Source: Adiantum capillus-veneris
Lineage: Eukaryota; Streptophyta; Polypodiopsida; Polypodiales; Pteridaceae
DNA length: 64,000 nucleotides
Direction of reading: 5' to 3'
NCBI GenBank assembly: GCA_014529385.2
Contig: CM043949.1
Location: 112,735,977-112,799,976, forward strand
Made by a program: the position numbers and the translations under genes. Under the pieces are notes generated by a model. It was given only the letters and a program-made list of their open reading frames with translations. It made no database searches and was not told the origin of the DNA. Of this stretch, positions 20,401-31,655 are shown in pieces. Position 1 is the stretch's first letter, and every line of letters starts with the position of its first letter.

Positions 20401-21400
20401 GGTCCCATGGCAGAGGGTCCAGCACGCTCTCTAGGTGATTGGTTACAGTTTACATGCTTGTCAGAGGAGCTTCAGAGCTTTCAGCTATACAGGCCATGAG
20501 AGGGGTGCAGAACATGTGTCAGGACATCTCAGAGGTAGTACCAGCTAAGTGGCTCACACCTCTCGAGTCAATAGCACCCAGATAGATGGGAGCCTTCACG
20601 CGATTGGAGGTTCTTATCTCAGTTCGGGCTTGCTTAGAGACTATACCCTCCCTGTTTTTCGAGCTACAGGGTGAGGGACGGTTACACCGAGTTGTAGTAG
20701 AGGCCTCGCAGGTGGCAGAGTGCTGTTTTCAGAGGATCCGAGTGGTGGGCATCTTTGGGAGGACTTGTGTCATGGATCCCGACCCAGCAGCTCGAGTCTG
20801 GCCACTAGAGACGCTGTCCATTGGCACGAGTACAGTGGGATCCTGGAGATTGGCTTTGGATGGACTCTTTCTCCTCTGCAGACCACCCAGGTGTCCCTTT
20901 CTTTCAGTACACTATTCGGCTAGGACGTCACATACTGGCAGCACAGAGAGAGGCTCGTCTTGTTGCAGCACCTCATTGGCAAGAGGAGGGTCTCACAGTT
21001 GAGTTCTTGGCAGCTTTTGGGAGAGGTTGTGGGACTCCAGACAGCCGAGACGAGTCATTTTGTTCCATAGCATACAGAGCTACAGCAGTTGGGAGCTGGC
21101 TTGTACATAGTGGTCTCTCGGCCGCATGTGCATCTTGTGACCATCTTGTGGAGAGTCACCGTCACTGTCTTTGGGACTGTCCTTTGGCACAGCAGGTGTG
21201 GCTTCATGTTCTTCGGCTCATGCCAGCTCTTTCCACAGCTCAGCAGTACACTTGGGGGGCAGCTACTTGGTCCACTCTCACAAGCCCGGCACTACACTTT
21301 CAGCTATCTTCCACCAACAAGATGATAGTGATTCAAGGGGGTCAACCTACACTCCAGCCTACCACAGAGCTTACTCCACATGAGTGGTGCAATGAGAGAG
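17436..21400 (+). pseudogene. LINE-B2 ORF2 (endonuclease/reverse transcriptase), broken
   Basis: ORF2 begins MRIVSWNVQGLGGPQFQ-like at 17436. Endonuclease motifs are GGDFNMLEE (about 17870) and SFSDHAPVILTV (about 18145). RT motifs include RQWRPITILNSAYKILAKA (about 19040), SVRQGCPLAPFLFLF (about 19395) and FTDD (DAEFTDDSALYLD, about 19530; other copies read FADD or FADH). A zf-RVT zinc motif, CASCDHLVESHRHCLWDC, lies near 21130. Frame breaks occur near 17650, 18240, 18545, 18930, 19196 and 19590. Confidence 0.85.
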
Positions 21401-21976
21401 GAGTGCTGGGAGCTCATTAGTGGCCTGACACTGGTTCAAACTTCATCTAGCGGGCCCACTCCTTCTGCATCTTCGAGGCTCGCCTTGTACCACCAGCAAA
21501 GACTGTTCGCAATGGCTAGAACTGGTCCATACTCTCAGAGGACACCTAGAGAGACTCTAGGGCAGCTCCGACTGCATGTGGGAGCGCAGAGAGGCTTTCC
21601 TTTGACTCTAGCATCCTGGGCCTTTCTTCACCATGGTCCAGGGTGTACTCAGGTGGCATTACCGTCCACCTGTGTGGCTTTTCCCTCCTATTTCTTGATT
21701 TAGCCTCATTGTACATATGCTGTTTTTTCATTGGGAGAGTCTCCCCATCATGATTGTTGTAGCCCTCTCTTGTAGAGGTGGTTGTAGCCCCATGGGCAAT
21801 TTCATTAACTAATAGAAGGATCTTTTTCTCGGAAAAAAAAAAAAAATTAATGGTTTGTCATGTTGAACACACTTATCTCCAAATACACTACTTTAAATCA
21901 AAGAGAGCACTACAGCTCTGCTCGAAGAACTAGATTAGAGAAAAAAATAAGATGCTCAATTTAAAACAGCACTTAC

Positions 21977-22909
21977 AGTCTCTCCCCCTCCAAGCACAAC
22001 ATCTTGAACACTTTCTGTCAAACTGGTACCAGACACATTGACATCAGCATTAATTAACCTTCGGTAAGAGCCCCCATCATACTCCTCTACTTTGTTGACT
22101 TTCAACAAGGGCTCTCTAGAAGGCACATGAGAGTTAACAGAATACTCAAAATTCTTCGGCTGGTTAAAGGATGCTTGATATGGAGTCACTGGGAACACAA
22201 ATGTATGTGCTACTGCTGCAACTGCCATCTGCAAAATGCAACCTCCTTACAAAAGCGACCAAAAGACCTCTGCTACATGCTTCCAAGAAATCTTGGGACT
22301 ATTCAAAGAGACTCAAGAACACCGTTGAGAATCAGAAATAGTTACCTCTATGCAAATAATGAAATCTTGTAAGCTTGATTGAAATTTGGATGTCCCCAGT
22401 GAACCTGGAATGACGTTGAAGGCACACAGTAAAGCAATAATAACTCCCTGCCACCAAGTGGCAAAGACGATAGCTTTGAAACATAAGAACTTAGCCAGAG
22501 GTTTGATGGGTTTAAGCTCCTCATATGTGGTGTTATAAAACTGCACCAAACAATAAAGGGCCCACATCTGACTGAAGTTCATTGCTATAGTTATATACGG
22601 GTACCTGTAAGCTTGAAAAGGTCAGATAAATGATTTTCACATCTGAAACAGCCAGATCTAGACTATGCTTCTCATTTAGTACACTGTCTTTTAATGTTGT
22701 AAAGCGGAAAACAGCAAGGGGTCATTTTACTATGACTATTTCATGGATACGAGGTAGAATTTATAATCAAGAACGTCTGATTTGAATGCTTGAACCTCTG
22801 AAAAAATTAGAAGACCGTACCCATAGTTCCAATTAAACTCTCCATCTCCATAAACACCACAGAGTTCCAAGATTAATGACAAAAGAGCACATAATGTCTT
22901 CATAATCAT
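21977..22909 (-). CDS. LAZ1-like DUF300/TMEM184 family protein, three exons
   Basis: Three minus-strand exons with proper splice sites: 22821-22909 (acceptor TTTACAG, donor GTACGG), 22346-22604 (acceptor TTACAG, donor GTAACT) and 21977-22228 (acceptor TTTTGCAG, donor GTAAGT). They read KTLCALLSLILELCGVYGDG..., MNFSQMWALYCLVQFY with KPLAKFLCFKAIVFATWWQG, and MAVAAVAHTFVFPVTPY with SGTSLTESVQDVVLGGGE. This matches the C-terminal transmembrane half of the plant LAZ1/TMEM184 (organic solute transporter alpha-like) family. These are multi-pass vacuolar or endomembrane proteins linked in plants to cell-death and hormone signalling. Introns are 216 and 117 bp. No stop or frameshift is seen in these exons. 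Upstream exons are not visible and would lie beyond the transposon stack at 23-37 kb, so the gene is either broken or has a giant intron. Confidence 0.85.
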
Positions 22910-23395
22910 CTGTAAAGAAACCATGGGAAAAATTATCATTCTAGTCCATGATACTATTGGTATCAGAGCGCACTGGACTGCAAGTAATGTCTCAATGACA
23001 AAAGTAACTCTAAAGATAATTCAGGAACACAAACTGCTTGATAAAAGTTAACTTTAACGACAATCCTTATTCGCTAAAGTGACCCTCCATAGTAATGAAG
23101 TAGTGCCAGCTCTTTTTGAGGAACCTCCAGTGTTCTCTTTCTCCTATTTTTTAAGGGGAGAGATTATCTTATATTAATTTAACATCTTGAGAGCACATAC
23201 CCCAAGATAAAACATAGAAGATGACGAGTAGATAAAACTATATACATCCACCTGAAAACAAGACTACTACTTGGTTTTCAGCCTCTCAGATCCTCCTAAC
23301 ATACACAATGTGATCAGATACAAAAGGCGGGAAGTTCTCCTCACAGTACATACTGTGTCATTAGCACAGCAAGAAAAATCCCATCTTTGTTAGAG
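22910..23395. other. LAZ1-like intron with orphan primer-binding site
   Basis: No coding sequence. TGGTATCAGAGCGCACTGG at 22958 matches the initiator-Met tRNA primer site, but no LTR ends just before it, because the LAZ1-like exon lies only about 50 bases to the left. A purine run (23150-23162) is present. Confidence 0.45.
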
Positions 23396-24375
23396 CTATT
23401 TAAGGGGGTAGTACACGAGGTGTGCCATCAGACCCTGTGGCAGATAGGGGAGGTACTGCTGCTGAAGAAGAGGGGTTTGTGACCTCTACACTTGGTGCTG
23501 CCTCAGGTGGCTCACTAGGCTCAGTTATTACTGCAGAAACATTGGAAGACGGTGTATCCTCAGGCAAAGATTGAGTAGAGACTCCATAACAAGGCATAGA
23601 CTTGGTGGCTTCCAATCACTCCAACAGGTCCTCTTCTAACCCATCAGGTGGAGTAGGCTACTCCAATTCAAGGTTGGACTCCATTGACAATGAACTATGT
23701 TGCACCACTAGATCGATGCCTCCTCCAAGTCAAATCGGTTTCATTGGGGAGCCAAGAGTATGTATCCACATTGCGTCATTTCCCCAATCATGCAATTCTT
23801 TAGTGTGTCGCAGCCATGGTCTACCAATAAGCAAAGGAGATCCTCCCTCAACCTGGGGAAGACGAATAACAACAAAATCCAAGCTAAAGAAGTCTTGTAC
23901 CAGCAGAGGCACCTTGTCCAGTATTCCCAATGGGTAGACTGTCTGGTCGACCAACGTAACTGTGAAGGGTGCTAGCAGGTCGTGTAGGTTGCAGACCCAA
24001 AGCCCACATAGTGAACTCAACAAGCATCAGGTTGATGCCAAATCCACCATCCACTATCACTCCTGAGAATTGCCGCCCCAAGATGGACACGGTGAGACAC
24101 GGGCTTCTATAATCAGTGAGGGGAGCAGCAGGATAATACCATATAGGACTCTGATGGTTGCACTGGGAGGTGCCCGCCGACTAAATAACTGCAAGGGTGT
24201 CACTTCAAAAACTCGCATCTAGCCGTAGCATGTCATAAAGCGACACTTGTTGGACGGTGTTCTTCAAGATAGTCTTCATTGTAAGCTTTCCTTTTTCCAC
24301 TAGTGGTTTCTTTGGTACCTTGATCTGTTGTAGGTCGGCTATTGCCTCCAAGAAGGATTCATCAATATGGAGAGT
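23396..24375 (-). pseudogene. Element X1: retropepsin and linker region
   Basis: Minus-strand pieces of an LTR-retrotransposon polyprotein. One reads ILGRQFSGVIVDGGFGINLM (about 24060), which has the shape of a retropepsin active site but with DGG instead of D-T/S-G. It continues PVTLVDQTVYPLG-like and LLIGRPWLRHTKELHDWG (about 23820), typical of the protease C-terminal half in plant Ty3/gypsy elements. A region rich in Ser, Pro and Glu follows to 23400. The first piece (24205-24390) continues from the gag part at 31671 on the other side of LINE-B3. It has frameshifts and no RT. Confidence 0.6.
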
Positions 24376-24390
24376 AGAGATGAGGATCCT
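24376..24390. repeat. Left 15-bp target duplication of LINE-B3
   Basis: AGAGATGAGGATCCT here is repeated exactly at 31656-31670, directly after the poly-A of LINE-B3. Confidence 0.95.
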
Positions 24391-24666
24391 CAAATTGTCA
24401 ACTCACCTCGATCCAGGTCGCTCGCTACTGCTGCATCATCCCCTCGCCATCGCCAGCCCCCAACCCCCCCTCGCCCGCCGCCTGTCGGTGCGCTGCCCTT
24501 GCTGCGCACTGCTCCACCCCCAGCCCGAGTTGCTCCTGCTGCGCGCTCCTCCTCACACCCTCTACCCTATCCGCCCCGTCCCCCCCTGCATTGCCACAAG
24601 CCTGTTTACCCCTGCTGCGCGCAGCCCTGCCCGCCTTATCCGCTGCTGACCCGTTGCCTTTTCTAG

Positions 24667-24701
<35 letters not shown>

Positions 24702-24849
24702 CCAAACCCCCGCTCTCTTCGCTCTCCGCCTCTTTCCCGAAGGTTCCCTGCAACTGGCTCTGGAAGTGCTGTTTTTTGGACAGGAGTGCTCGGCGCGTTT
24801 TGTTACAAAGTAATTCCTCCTTCTGCTTCTCCAACACAGCAGTAGACAC

Positions 24850-27795
24850 AGATGGAGGCTCCAGCTCAGCCACAGAGGGACTCGTCCGAAGCCCCCTCGC
24901 CCGACCCTGCTAAGCCCACCATTTGACTTGCTCTTTCACCAACAGAGCAAGCAAGCCCAGCCACAGAGGTAGAGCGCTTGCAGGCGACTTCTGTCATCTA
25001 CACGATTCTCGACACCCGACCCAGTAGAGGAGAGCTGCGTGACCTTCTCCAAACCCGCCTTCTCGCAGAGGTGGGCAAGATCTTGGACGTACAGATACTC
25101 GGACGAGGTTACTATCAGATCGAGTTTGAGACCTCCGAGATGGAGTCCAAGGTCATCGCCATGAGTCCATTGACCATCCGAGCAGCTCGAGCCCACTTTC
25201 GACAGTGGAGACATGGTTTTGACCCTGCTTCGGATGTTCTGGTAGAGGAGGCAGACATCCCAATCTCCGTCTGCTTTCCAGGTTTGCGGAGGGACTACTT
25301 ACCACTTTTGTCCAGGATAGGCTCAGCCATTGGAACTGTCCTTGCGACATCTCGCACGACAGCCTCAGTAGCTGCCAAGGCAGCTGGCATTCCCTCAGTT
25401 CGCGTTCTACTTAGGGACACTCTCAGGGACGTGGCAGCTGTTAAGTATGTCACGAGGACGTGGCAACTGCTAACTTTAGTTGTTGGTTTCTTTCCAATGG
25501 GTTTTGTTTTATTTTTGAGACCCTCTTCTTGAAGTAGCAAACGGTCGGACATTGTATGGCCAATGTGAACGGTAGTTTCACCCGCAGATGGATAGTGGTT
25601 GGCATTGGAATTCGTATGGTAAGAGCATGTCTAGGCTCAGAGCAAGATCATATAGGTCCCCCCGTCGCACTTAGCAAGTTGGTGGATACTAGGAAGTGAA
25701 CTCAATAAAGGCCTAAAGTCAAGGTGGGATCACCAACAGAAAGTATCCGACAGTTGGGCCACATTGTACTTTTGGATGCGGTCCCAATGAGGATAAATGA
25801 TCAGATGACCAGTGGGAGCCCAACGGAAGCATCTCCTAAAATTTAGGGAACTGCTATTTTGGGCCGTGAAATGTGTTCGCGTCATTACCTCCGGTATGAC
25901 TAGGGGAACATTTTACAACTCTGCCGCGAAGTCAACTGGGCGACCAGTCGGGAGATTTTTAGGCAGCGAACCCGAAACGAGAAAATGCTTGTAAAATGCG
26001 CCAAGTGGCAAAAATTCATGAACTTGCCTCTTCCAGAAAAATGGACGATGAATTTTTAAGCTGGGATGAGCCTCATTTGCTGTCTGCCATAGGTTAAGAG
26101 CTATGGAGTGCTTCCTTTCCCCCTTATGTACAGTGCGATGCCAAGAGTGATGCCCTGCACGCTACGTACTGCTCTCTCTCCCCCCTACGAGCAGTATGTT
26201 ATGCCCCACTAGTGGGCTTTTCTTTTGACCAATGTACAGTTATATGGGTTCATGCGCGATTGCCCAGGCAAGAGCCTTTTGCACAGGTATTGGATTAGCT
26301 AGCAGCTAATCCCCCGCAAGTACAGGTGAAGTCGGAGAGGTTTCACGTCAGAAATCTCGTCCGATTCAAAGGGCAAGTAGCCCTACAGGTGCGGGAGCTC
26401 GAGGTCTCGCTACAGATGCGACCGGCACGCCAAACGGAGCCCAAAACAGGGAATTACAGCCTGCTGTGTATTTTTGCAGGTTTAGGGTTTTGGCCCTAAA
26501 CGGACCCTAATAACCCCAGGAGGTTCGGGGACGCGAAGGGACCGCTGTACGGGTGAACTGGCGCATTTTCGGGGCAGAAAACAGAGAATTCAGCATGCTG
26601 CAGATTCTCGCCAGGTTTTGCAAAGTGTCCGTAGCGTCGGGAAAGTCACCTATTGCGTGGGGATACTAACCGTGAAGCGTCCTAGTACAATTATGCTGCC
26701 GAAATCGGGCCAGAACAGGTGTTCCTTAGCCTAGATTGTGCGGGGCAGCTTGTAGGAGATCACACGTTTTATTCCCACTGTTAAAGAATAAAGAAATATC
26801 GAAAGGGGCGCCAATTTTGGGGCCTACAGGTTGTCGACGTCTGCTCGGAGCATTCTAGCTTCCAACCCCCAACCCAGCTTCACCCTCGACAGCCCCTCCC
26901 TCCCCACAGTTCCCCCCTCCTCATCATCCTCCCCCTCGCCTCCTGCTCCCACCGCCTCTTCCCCACGCCCCTCTACCTCTGCCGCTCCCCCCTGCCCCTC
27001 TTCTCCACCTCTTCCCCCTGCTCCTACTCCCCCCCCCCTCCCACTCCAGTTTCAGAGTCGACCCAAGGGGCAAGGCCATCTCCAGCTGCTAGGAGATCTC
27101 TTGACAGCGCCATTGCCACGAGTCGCTTGGCAAGAGAGGGACAACCTTTCTTGCGACCCCCTCTACAGGTACAGACGTCTCCCCTTGCAGCTATCCCTCG
27201 TGGTCTGACGAGCATCGACATCCGCCGTCAATGGGACTTCTTCGAGTATGACTTTACTCGTTTTCTCGGCGATCCCTCAGCAGACCATGAGGCAGCCTGC
27301 TTCAGGGTCCATGTTCTGTTCCTTCCAGCTAGGGGGACAGAGCCCTTGGACTCAACGGTTGGCTTCTTCTTTCCCCTTTGCCGCATGGACCAAACTGAGT
27401 GGACTCTCAACTCAGTGTTGGGATGGTTGCACACACAGGTCCTAGTGTTCTCTCACCACATGGGAGAACTAGGAGTTACAGACATGCTTCAGACCTTGTG
27501 GCCATTGGCCAAGTTTGCGGTGACACCTCCAAATACAGCAAGATGTAGACACATTGTGGTTTACTTCTCTGTCAATACACAATGCTTGTCATACTATGTA
27601 CACATTCATGAGGACTCCTGGACAGATGAGGTTGCTTTACGTACGGCTCGCTCAGCTTGGGCTTGGGCCAGGCACTCGTTGCAGTCACGCCTATCTAGAG
27701 GACGCTCGGATGCGGATTACTCCCCATCCAAGCCAGCCTCGAAGATAGCCCGTTTAGCTGCTGCGGCAACATTTGCTCTCTCTCGCTCCCCATGA
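24850..27795 (+). pseudogene. LINE-B3 ORF1, split by an LTR fragment
   Basis: The N-terminal part (about 24978-25423) gives the DUF4283-like domain: TRPSRGELRDLLQTRLLAEV, QILGRGYYQIEFETSEMESK and FPGLRRDYLPLLSRIGSAIG. The CCHC knuckle present in B2 is deleted together with about 0.5 kb, and LTR sequence (25424-26862) stands in its place. The C-terminal part (26863-27795) has the Pro-rich linker, then RRQWDFFEYDFTRFLGDPSA and SWTDEVALRTARSAWAWARH. It ends at TGA 27793-27795, overlapping the ORF2 start codon. Confidence 0.8.
25424..26862 (+). mobile_element. LTR fragment of the C1 chromovirus family
   Basis: The sequence aligns with the 3' LTR of element C1 (42514-43870). Shared text includes GGCAACTGCTAACYTTRGTT, AATTTAGGGAACTGCTATTT and, near the end, the CGAAAGGGGCGCCAATTTTG box. 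It lacks the first bases of the LTR and ends at about 26862, so both ends are incomplete. There is no target duplication. It replaces ORF1 codons of LINE-B3, which suggests insertion followed by deletion, or a rearranged junction. Confidence 0.8.
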
Positions 27796-30700
27796 GGATC
27801 GTCTCATGGAATGTGCAGCGACTTGGTGGACCCCAGTTTCAACGTCAATGGGGCCGACTGCGTCAGGAGCGCTTCAGTGCTGCCTTGTGGAAGGAGAGAT
27901 TGATCTCCTTATGCTTCAGGAGCACCATCTGTGTGAGAGCCGCATTAGACGTTGTGCTCAGCTGCTTTTGGACCTGGAGGTATCCAGGGTGGGGTATGTA
28001 TAACTATTACGGACTCTCTGCAGCAAGCCATTGTGGGCAGAGGGATTATTGTGCCAGGCACGGCTCAATGGATTACTATCCAGGTTCAGGGTTGCCTTGT
28101 GGGCTTCCTCAACATCTATGCGCCCAATGTGGCGAGTGCTCGAGCAGAGTTTTGGTCACAGATAGTTGAGTCTCTGCCGCAGGCAGAATGCTGGTGCATA
28201 GGGGGGGACTTCAACATGTTGGAGGACCCTTCTAACAAGATTGGTGGCAGACATGCTACTGTGCATGGAGTTCAGCTGGCAGCTTGGGAAAGGTTTTGTA
28301 TGACTCTGAGGGTCTCGGATGTTTGGCATCACTCTAGTTTTGTAAGGCCCCCAAACAGCCTGCCTTCTCTTGTTTGGACCGCAGAGTGGGAGGAGTGAAT
28401 CTATCGCGGATAGATCGCTTCTACACTAGTGACCATTTCAGTGACTTGGGAGGGACAATTGGCACTCTGGCAGGGACTTCCTTCTCGGACCATGCACCAG
28501 TGATCCTCACAATGCAGACAGGCAGAGGAGAGGGAGCACGATGCTTCGCATCCAAGAGAGGGTCTTGTTGGACTCTGCACTCAGAGAGCGAGTAGAGCCT
28601 CTCTGGACAGAGTGCTTGGACGGGCAGGATTCTCCTGCTCACAGAGTGGCCTCAAGACCAGCTCAGATTAGTCGTTTCTTTCTCCAGGAGTCTTTGGCTC
28701 GCCGGGCTGCAACGAGAGAGGAGGAGCAGCGTCTCAGAAGAGGCATTGCTTCCTTGCAGAGAATGCAGGAGCAGCATCTAGACAGTCCTTGGTTAGAGGA
28801 GCAGCTACAACAGGCTCGCTTGGAGCTTGTTAGCACAAAGGAGCGGCGGCATGAGTTTGCTTTCCATCGACAGGCATCTCAGTGGATACAGGTGGGCGAG
28901 AGAGTGACTGGTGCTTTCTTCGAGGCAGTGGGACCTCGGCATTCGCATGCCAAGGTCAGTCAGTTAAGGAGACCCGATGGGTCAGTTGCTTCTGAGCCCG
29001 AGGATATGCGTGCAGTTGCTACTGACTTTCACCGTGAGTTACTGTCCGTAGAGCCTCAGTCAGAGCGTCAGGAAAAATGCAGGGAGCAGGTGTGGGCACA
29101 GATGTCTTGCCTTGTAACTGAGAAGATGCGTCAGAGGTTTGAGTTGCCACTTCAGCTTGAGGAGCTGCACACAGCTCTTAGCGCCCACCCTCGTGGTAGC
29201 TGTCCAGGTGAGGATGGATTGACTCCTATTTTTTTCTTGGAGTACTGGGACTTACTTGGCCCAGATCTCTGTAGTGCTTTTCAGTACATTTTGCACACAA
29301 GAGTGATGCGTGACAGCATGAGTGAGGGCCTGATCTACCTCATTCCCAAGGAGGGTCGCTCCTTGGATGAGATTCGACAGTGGCGCCCCATAACCATCCT
29401 CAACTCAACCTACAAAATTCTTGCCAAGGCTCTGAGTTTGAGGATCCTTCCACTTCTAGAGAGCCTTATACATGGGACTCAGACAGGTTTTGTCAACGAA
29501 CGCAGTATCCTTGACAACATCTTTACTTTTTGGGAGGCTTCTGTCCTTGCGCGGTTCCGTGGTGGACCTGGTGATTCTTCTTCTCGATTTTGAGAAGACA
29601 TTTGACAAAGTTGACTGGGACTTTCTAGAGGGCACTCTACACAAGATGGGCTTCTCAAATGCTTGGATCAAAGGGATGTCAGCTTTGTACAGACAGGCTC
29701 ACAGTCAGGTACTTTTGGCAGGAGGTAGAGGTGATCGCTTCATGCTCACACGTTCGGTCTGACAGGGCTGTCCTCTTGCCCCCTTTCTCTTTCTGTTCTA
29801 TGCGGAGGCGATGAGCAGATTTTTGGTGTCGCAGCAGGTTGGTCTACGGGGCTTAGCACTCCCTATTCAGAGAGATGAGCTACTGGACGCTGAGTTTGCC
29901 GACCACTCAGCTTTGTACTTGGATGGCCAGGAGGCCAACCTTCACAGGTGTGAGCAAGCTCTAGAGACCTTCTGTTGTGCATCTGGCGCATTGATCAACT
30001 GGAGAAAGACAATGGCTTTCTCGGTTGGCAATGCTCCTGTACCCGATTGGATGCCAAGAGAGGGTTTTAGGTGGATTCCCCCAGGGACTGCACTTCGGTA
30101 CTTGGGCTGTCAGGTTGGTTTTGTCTTCCGAGCAGCAGATTGCTCCCCTCCTCCTGTATATCAGGAGGAAGTTGTTACATTGAAACTCAGCACGACTTTC
30201 TTTGGCTGGCAGAGTAGTAGTGGCCAACCAAGTGTTGTTGGCGACTATGCAGTACATCACTTCTTGTTGGATCTTCTCGAGTTCTTGTATCAGCCAAGTA
30301 GAGAGGCTGATCAGGAACTTCCTTTGGTCAAGACGTGACACTCGGATAGCCCGAGCCAAAGTGGCTTGGCAGGTCATCACTCTTCCTTGTTCACAAGGAG
30401 GGCTTGGGATTATTGACCCAGCGCAGCAAAGCAGAGCCCTTCTTGGGAAGTTCATAGTTAGAGGACTTCTTCCAGGTGAGGAGCCGTGGAAGGAGTTCTT
30501 CCTACAGCGGCTTCGTGCTAGGGTGCCTCAGGCTGGAGGCCCCTGGCGACCTTTGACCAGATGGATCTTCATAGAGATGCGCAGAGTTGGTTTGAGTAGG
30601 AGACTGGAGGACCGCTTCGCTATGAGTTTGCTTCGATCTTGGGAGCACTTGCGGCAAGGCCTGGAGCAGCGACAGCCTACTTGCACGGAGGAGCGCCTAC

Positions 30701-31480
30701 GACGGCCCCTTGTTTGGAACACCATGGTTAGCACTCAGAGAGGCCATTTGGTTGGTAGTCGGCCTCATGTTTCTTGGGGTCCCATGGCAGCGGGTCCTGC
30801 GCGCTCTTTAGGTGACTGGTTAGTGTATTCAGGCTTGCCAAAGGAGGTGCAAGGTTTCCAGCTACATGGCATGAGAGGGGTGCAGAGCATGTGCCAGGAC
30901 ATCTCAGAGATTGTTCCAACTGAGTGGCTCACACCTCTCGAGCCAGTAGCACCCAAGTGGATGGGAGCCTTCACACGACTGGAGGTTCTCATCTCAGTCC
31001 GGGCCTGCTCAAAGATTGTTCCATCCCTTTTCTTCGAGCTACAGGGTGAGGGACGCTTACACCGAGTTGCAGTAGAGCCCCCCAAGTGGCAGAGAGCTGT
31101 TTTCAGAGGATTCGAGTGGTGCGCATCTGAGGGAGGACTTGTGTCATCGATCCTGACCCAACAGCTCTTGAGACTCGACACTCGAGGCTGTGAGCTTGGG
31201 AGTGCTGTCTACTGGCACGAGTACAGTGGGATCCTGGTGAGTGGCTTTGGAGGGACCCTTTCTCTTTTACAGACCACCCAGGTGTCCCGTTCTTTGAGTA
31301 CACGGTTAGACTCGGACGTCACATACTAGCAGCACAGAGAGAGCCCCGCCCCGCTGCCTGCAGCACCTCATTGGCACGAGGAGGATCTCACAACTGAGTT
31401 CTTGGCAGCCTTCTAGGAGAGGTTGTGGGACTCCAGACATTCAAGGCGAGTCACCTTGTTTCAGTGGCTGGTCGTACACA
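27792..31480 (+). pseudogene. LINE-B3 ORF2 (endonuclease/reverse transcriptase), broken
   Basis: It starts MRIVSWNVQRLGGPQFQRQ at 27792. Endonuclease motifs are GGDFNMLEDPSNKIGG (about 28205) and SFSDHAPVILT (about 28480). RT motifs include RQWRPITILNSTYKILAKA (about 29380) and LLDFEKTFDKVDWDFLEG (about 29583). A stop falls inside SV*QGCPLAP (29760-29762). The catalytic box reads FADH (29895-29906), so the second aspartate is lost. Frame breaks occur near 27960, 28380, 28540, 29595 and 30200. The long frame 30202-31329 covers the thumb and linker. The zf-RVT end is deleted. Confidence 0.85.
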
Positions 31481-31496
31481 GAGTTACGGGTACTCA

Positions 31497-31587
31497 CGTT
31501 TGAAACACGGAACGGGGATTCGGAATGGGAACTTGGAATAGGAATGGGGAACGGAGACCTGAAAACGGCCATTCCCTGTTACTATGG
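31497..31587. mobile_element. GTTCC/GGAAC-rich hAT-like remnant in LINE-B3
   Basis: A short stretch full of GGAAC/GGAAT words that ends TTCCCTGTTACTATG, the inverse of the CATAGTTACC end seen on the hAT elements here. It sits where LINE-B3 lacks about 0.7 kb relative to B2. It looks like a hAT-type remnant at a deletion junction. Confidence 0.4.
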
Positions 31588-31655
31588 GTTGTAGCCCTAT
31601 GAGCAGTTTCATTAACTAATAGAAGGATCTTTTTCTCGGGGGGGAAAAAAAAAAA

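Larger units (their letters stand above)
15009..21844 (+). mobile_element. LINE-B2: near full-length L1-type LINE
   Basis: A 6.8-kb plus-strand element. In order it has a C-rich 5' region (15040-15330), ORF1 (about 15420-17439), ORF2 (17436 to about 21400), and a 3' region ending TTTTCTCGGAAAAAAAAAAA (to 21844). Target duplications flank it. It lies antisense inside the last intron of the LAZ1-like gene. Both ORFs contain stops and frameshifts, so it is inactive. Confidence 0.9.
24391..31655 (+). mobile_element. LINE-B3: L1-type LINE inserted in element X1
   Basis: A plus-strand LINE-B copy with perfect 15-bp target duplications. It has a poly-C 5' region (24667-24698), ORF1 (about 24850-25423 and 26863-27795), ORF2 (27792 to about 31480) and a 3' end with a G8/A12 tail (31639-31655). 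A 1.44-kb LTR fragment replaces the middle of ORF1. About 0.7 kb near the 3' end is missing, with a GTTCC-type remnant at the breakpoint (31497-31587). It is inactive. Confidence 0.9.

Noticed and set aside
23602..23937. 111-codon plus-strand frame
   Set aside because: Antisense shadow of the X1 protease region.
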